Shown here: positions 59,555 to 64,000 of the stretch, piece after piece | How the letters are laid out: every line of letters begins with the position of its first letter | Position numbering within the stretch: position 1 is the stretch's first letter | NCBI GenBank assembly: GCA_947652115.1 | Contig: OX393566.1 | Location: 26,786,281 to 26,850,280, forward strand | Length of the DNA stretch: 64,000 nt | From: Blastomussa wellsi | Taxonomy: Eukaryota > Cnidaria > Anthozoa > Scleractinia > Plerogyridae | Reading direction: 5' to 3' | Position numbers and translations under genes: made by a program | Notes under the pieces: model-generated | Database searches by the model: none | Seen by the model: the letters and a program-made list of their open reading frames with translations, nothing else | What the model was told of the DNA's origin: nothing

Positions 59555-59697
59555 CGATTTCTTCTTCAGGGCTATTGGACTACAGACTCCGACGAAGGGC
59601 TAACGCTCGAAACGTCAGCACACGAATCTCTTTACGGTGGCCAATTCACATTATCAACCCAGTTGATAAAACCAAATTATATTGTTATACTTCCCAC
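59555..59697 (+). mobile_element. Penelope-like element fragment with hammerhead-like core
   Basis: Same repeat as 5640-5745, inverted. The core at 59586-59619 reads CCGACGA, GGGC-TAAC-GCTC, GAAACGTC. It ends in CAACCCAGTTGATAAAACC. Confidence 0.55.
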
Positions 59698-59959
59698 CGA
59701 CGCAGCACCACAATTTCTTTAGAAACTTACCCCCTCTAAAAACTATAAAGACCGACAAACATCTCGACCGATATATCGATCGACTATCGGCCGACTTTCT
59801 ACCGATATAACGAATGACTTTGCCTTCCAACAAACAACTCAAAATAACCAAAATACTGATTGTGTTATATATGGAATGCCAATTACCTTTCCTCGTTTCC
59901 ATGAAATTCAATAACGCCCCTGACAGATGTGGAAAGTTACATAAATTTTGCAAGGAATT

Positions 59960-60440
59960 CACAATGGCTAAATTTAGGGAAATAAAAAAGGATTATGCAA
60001 TTTGTATTACTACTAGACAATACATGTTAATTACATTGTTGGAGAAAGCTTGATAACAGGACGCTTTTTAAGAGTCAATGATTATATCATCTTTGCAAGG
60101 AGTTAAGGGTTTACCTCGGTGTAAAAACCTGTGACTTTTTTCTTTGTTTTTGAGCTATTGTTTTTCTGTTATATATTGTTTTGAGTTCTTTGTTATCTTG
60201 TTTGTCCTTCGTTTTACGTCACTCGTGAGTTTAACAGGTTAATACCGAGGATGAGCCGGAGTTAATAATGACTAAATTCCGGGAAATTAAAAACGATTAT
60301 ACAATTTGTATTACTAGACAATATATGCTAATTATATTGTTCGTGTACAAAAACATAAAAGGGAAGGGGAGACTGAAATCACCAATGTAATGCAGAGAGA
60401 GAACAATAGGATTCTTACGAGGGTCAATAATTACCATAGA
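59960..60440 (+). repeat. Tandemly duplicated AT-rich segment flanking a dispersed repeat
   Basis: GATTATGCAATTTGTATTAC (59991) recurs as GATTATACAATTTGTATTAC (60295), each followed by ACTAGACAATA and a GTCAATAATTA-type segment. Between them (60107-60257) is the second copy of the CCTCGGTGTAA repeat. Confidence 0.65.
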
Positions 60441-60465
60441 TAATTACTTCCGTTTGTAGTATTAA

Positions 60466-60535
60466 AGCCCCCGCGGCGTAGCGCCTAGCCCCCCAAACGG
60501 CGCAAATCCCCCCGCGGCGTAGCGCCTAGCTGGTT
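60466..60535 (+). repeat. Two copies of CCGCGGCGTAGCGCCTAGC
   Basis: A GC-rich direct repeat separated by CCCCCAAACGGCGCAAATC. It stands out from the AT-rich surroundings. Confidence 0.7.
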
Positions 60536-60541
60536 ATTTTA

Positions 60542-60600
60542 TAGACAGACAGACATCTTTTATTTGGAGTTTTGTGCAATAAATAGTATCTCTAAACCTT
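60542..60600 (+). repeat. Dispersed ACAGACAGACAT...CAATAAATA segment
   Basis: Matches 51055-51110 (GACAGACAT, TTTTATTTGGAGT, CAATAAATA). Possibly the 3' end of a retroelement. Confidence 0.5.
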
Positions 60601-61061
60601 TGCCGTAGATTTTAGATTACTGAATTGCTCTGGCAGAACGGAATCTTCAGAAAAACCTTTTTCAGTTTAAACATATCTTTTCTGTCAATTTTTTTGTGTA
60701 ATTCTGTTGTTTGCTGGGTGTTAGCTTTATTGGTTTATAGCTATTTACAGCCAACAAGGTATCACAATGCATGATGGGGTACCTCTGAGTAACTTTGACA
60801 AGGACAGGTTTACGGGTCATATTTAAGAGAATTTTCTACAAGCACTTTTGTATTTCCAAGCGTTCAACACGTCAACATTTGGCAAATGAGCCACAACTCA
60901 CGACCGCCGCCTTTCTGAGAACAGAAGTGCTAATAGCCTTTCTCGCCTGGCCCGTTGAAACTCGATCGCTAACTTTACGGCAAGCATTAGCCATATTGAA
61001 TCAACAACACATCCCGCTTCTTTGAGACGTGCTAGTGGCTTACGGGTTTCCAGACTTAAGG

Positions 61062-61143
61062 ATGTCTTTCAACCACCAGACGGGCGCAAACATGTCTCAA
61101 ATAATGCCAAAAGAAGCCGAAATAAGCAGACTTCGTGCCGAAG
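61062..61143 (+). CDS. Weak candidate first coding exon of an unidentified gene
   Basis: ATG at 61062 opens 27 codons (including NMSQIMPKEAEISRLRAE) and ends at AAG followed by a good donor (GTAAGG). I recognise no family, and I found no downstream exon in matching phase: the best acceptor-like site (62985) gives a stop after a few codons. It may continue past the window or be chance. Confidence 0.2.
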
Positions 61144-61867
61144 GTAAGGTTTGAACTTGTCTGATCGAAAACCTGATGACGTTGGCTCGCCAAACTAAAT
61201 ACAAACGTCTACGTAAGCTTACGTCACAAGACTTGATGTAAAAAACCGTCTTTGAGAAAATTTCAGCGACAAAAATAAATCGAGTTTTCTAACCGCTTTC
61301 TTTGCACTTTTCCAGTCGAAAGCGGAGCAAAAGAAAATCGTTTGTTTCTCCGAACAATGAAACCAGTATAAACATTCAAATTCGTTCCGAAACAGTGGCA
61401 GAAGGCAGGGTCGTAACGAGGTAAATTGGATCAGGGATCAAAGGCCTAAAAATGGGCCGGGTGGGATCAGGGGTCACAGCCCCGGGATCTGGGATCACAA
61501 CCCGTGGGATAGGAATCAGCGGTGTTTTTCATGGATAATATCATATGACATTTCATCCTGCGTTTGACCATTATTTGCTGGTCTTTGTTGTGGGAACGCT
61601 AGAAGGTTGTATGCGACAGAGAGATGGAAGAAGGGTTTTTTTCGTGCTTGCCGAAATACATGTATGCAATATTATTCATTTCTGGCCAAATTAAACTCCA
61701 TGAACTACACTCTAATATAAGAACCTTTTTTATAAGAACGTTGAGGCTGAAATTAGCCAAAATTTTAAGAACGTATCAAGAATATTCCTCAGACTCCAAT
61801 TCGATTAAGAACATTTTTATTTTGAACTTCTTCTGCGTTTTTGCCACAAAATCTGGTAAATTTATAT

Positions 61868-61869
<2 letters not shown>

Positions 61870-61904
<35 letters not shown>

Positions 61905-61949
61905 ATTTACAATTGCGAGCCGATAGGCGAGCAATTGTAAAGCCCATAC

Positions 61950-61977
<28 letters not shown>
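61870..61977. repeat. 108-bp fold-back element
   Basis: AGATCTGTATGGGCATTTAC then AATTGC at the left pairs with GCAATTGTAAAGCCCATACA then GATC at the right. Outer ATAAAATAT segments pair weakly. Loop near 61923. Confidence 0.8.
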
Positions 61978-61989
<12 letters not shown>

Positions 61990-62040
61990 ACAATAAATTG
62001 AATGCAAAGTATTGTTATTCGATTCCATTGTGCTTTGCAT

Positions 62041-64000
62041 TTTAATCAGTAAAGATCTGTATCAAAAGTTAATAAATACTAATCAGCTGAGCAGGAGTTT
62101 GTATCAAAAGTTAATTCTACTCTTGATTTGTATTGGGGTTTACAGAGCATTCATGTGACCTAAATAGTACCTTTGCATTGGATCTACTCCTTATGAATTA
62201 TTAATGAATTTTACAATGCGTTGTTAACCTCTATGTTGAATGCTTTTTTAAGCGCGACATCTTAAACGTGACATCAGAGCAAGTGGCGCAAGTATTTGAC
62301 AAGCAACTAAAAACATATCAGCAAGCAAATGCACTTTGAGAGGTTTCCTTATTTATGTATCAAATAGCAAAAATAAATAAGAACGTAAAGCCTCAGCTAC
62401 AAAGTTGGACGTTCTTATTTCCAAAAAAATTAAGAGTGTAATCAACTTTCCAGATCACGTTCCCCGTCACCCGCATTTCTTGAATGTGCTTTAACGATGA
62501 ATTTGTATGCTATGACTACATGCTATGATGCTATGACTATATATTTTGAGACACGAGTACAACTGGTCTGACTAGATGGTGATAGGTACCCCCGGGAAAT
62601 AGGAGCAGTTCCCCAGGGGTTTCTACCAGCAAGTAGTTCAAGTTCTGCCCTGGCTTGTGATTTGGGAAAATTGGTGAAAAACTTTGTATGGTCACTCTCT
62701 TCCTTAAACAATTTGCTTGATATAAATCTCTTTATGTTCTTGGAGCATTTCCTGTAAGGATGAAAGAATTTAATCAAATTTTGTGGCCATTTTACTAAAA
62801 AATGCTGAAAAATGACCGCGACAGTGTCCCTTTAAATAAGCATATTTTGAACTTGGATTTGAGTGGCATTCTTACAAACGAGCACGTTTTGTTTACTCTA
62901 AACGTTGCTCTAAATTATTTCTCCACAATATTGGTATAGTATGTATGAAAGTTATGATAAGAATCTCTACCTAAATTGCTTTCTAGCGATGCGTACCCCG
63001 GGCTAAGGGACGCCATCGTATCGTGCGAATATTGGACAAGATTTTGGAGTGGGTGCAGGTAATGCTTGTCTGATCAGTCGTGGATCAAAACGATTTGAGT
63101 TACAGCAGAATCAGTCTGTATCCAATATGAGCTCATGCCGAGTTCGTTTATAGTAAGGCACGTGGTCTAAACCTCGATCTTTAAGGTTGGATTGTTTGCT
63201 TTCCTGATCTTTCCTTAACGAACTCTTAACCGTGTCAAACATTAGCGTATACTTTGTTGAAAACCACGATTTCACAAATGTTGACAGCGTTTTCTCCCGA
63301 GTGAAAATTGTCTGAGTATTGAGTATTACGTAAGGAAAACAAACAACAACACCAAATCTGCAATGCAATTGGGAATTAGATCAATAGGTGCAATAGACTG
63401 AATTTTGTTCGTCATAAGAAGAGCAATCAGTTTTCTTGGCTAACTGCGCAGAACATGAGAAATGAGATTTGCATAGGCCCTATCACCGACAATACAAATG
63501 ATTTCAAGAAAAATTCTTGCGACAAATATATATTTTGATGGACTGACTAAAATACACTACTTTCCGCGACACTGTTCGGCTTGTGCCAGCCCTTGCTTGT
63601 GCCAAAATTTTGATTTTTAAAACTTTCCATTAAATTTTTGCCTTACCGATACAGCTGGATATAGAGACAGGTAGGAGTGCATTCATTAGCGTCATTTTCA
63701 CTTGTTTACTTCATTTTCAGACTTGCTGGGAGTTTTTTTGCTAATTCAGACGCAAAATCACCACTCAATATATACAAAGAATTCCTTAATATTAATTTAT
63801 AGCTTTTCGATAAGGTCACACGGTTCACACGCGCAATCAGTGATGATCAATCATTGGTCACATGATCGGCAAACTGTTCGAATTCGAGTTTATATGTCCC
63901 TTGATTGTCACGTTGTTTTCAGTTTGTGTCGCCCGTCGCGTTTGGAAGCATGGATTCTTATTCTCCCTGATGTTGAGCAATTACTTCAAAGCTTAGCGCC
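62041..64000. other. Intergenic, nothing supported
   Basis: Short open frames only. A 77-bp open segment with splice-like borders (62986-63061) has no recognisable product. No repeat or RNA gene that I can name. Confidence 0.4.

Noticed and set aside
59814..60053. 79-codon open frame near the Penelope-like fragment as part of its polymerase
   Set aside because: No reverse transcriptase or endonuclease motif is visible, and the sequence is duplicated AT-rich DNA.
62986..63061. Open segment with AG and GT borders, reading DAYPGLRDAIVSCEYWTRFW in one frame
   Set aside because: It does not join in phase with the candidate exon at 61062, and I recognise no homolog. Left as unassigned.
63895..64000. 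ATG near the right edge as a gene start
   Set aside because: The ATG at about 63951 reaches a stop after six codons, and no other start context is visible before the window ends.

Overview
The window is eukaryotic, intron-rich, AT-leaning animal DNA. Three protein-coding genes can be read through their splice sites. Most of the rest is short fold-back transposons (MITE-like), tRNA-derived SINEs and retroelement fragments lying in introns and between genes. The proteins are close to vertebrate forms, gene structure is dense (more than 110 exons in one gene), and the repeats resemble ones I associate with anthozoan cnidarians (corals, anemones). An anthozoan is therefore my best guess, but that is an inference: other marine invertebrates are not excluded.

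Region 1 (1-47205, + strand) is almost all of TRRAP, the giant inactive PI3K-like scaffold of the SAGA and TIP60/NuA4 histone acetyltransferase complexes. I trace 117 consecutive coding exons from 989 to the stop at 46456-46458. The frame is continuous and encodes 3,893 residues. Only roughly the first 120 residues (judged by the human protein) lie before the window. The order is HEAT-repeat solenoid, FAT domain, an unusual Ser/Thr/Ala/Pro-rich insert, pseudokinase, FATC, and a short 3' UTR. Introns carry SINEs, fold-back elements, two reverse-transcriptase tail fragments, a tRNA-like sequence and minisatellites.

Region 2 (47205-58740) holds two genes in head-to-head orientation. FAM221A (minus strand, 6 exons, 340 residues) converges tail-to-tail with TRRAP. 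ZSWIM2 (plus strand, 11 exons, 650 residues, SWIM-RING-ZZ-RING ubiquitin ligase) starts 298 bp away from FAM221A. The shared promoter holds a near-consensus RFX X-box, suggesting that both genes belong to a ciliary or sperm expression programme.

Region 3 (58740-64000) has no recognisable gene. It holds repeats, including a Penelope-like sequence with a hammerhead-ribozyme-like core, duplicated AT-rich segments and one weak candidate first exon at 61062-61143.

The most notable observations are the X-box in the bidirectional promoter, a SINE whose body has expanded into a 9-copy satellite, three hammerhead-like motifs, a tiny fold-back family with 9-bp target duplications, the lineage-specific TRRAP linker, and a duplicated 3' splice site in TRRAP.
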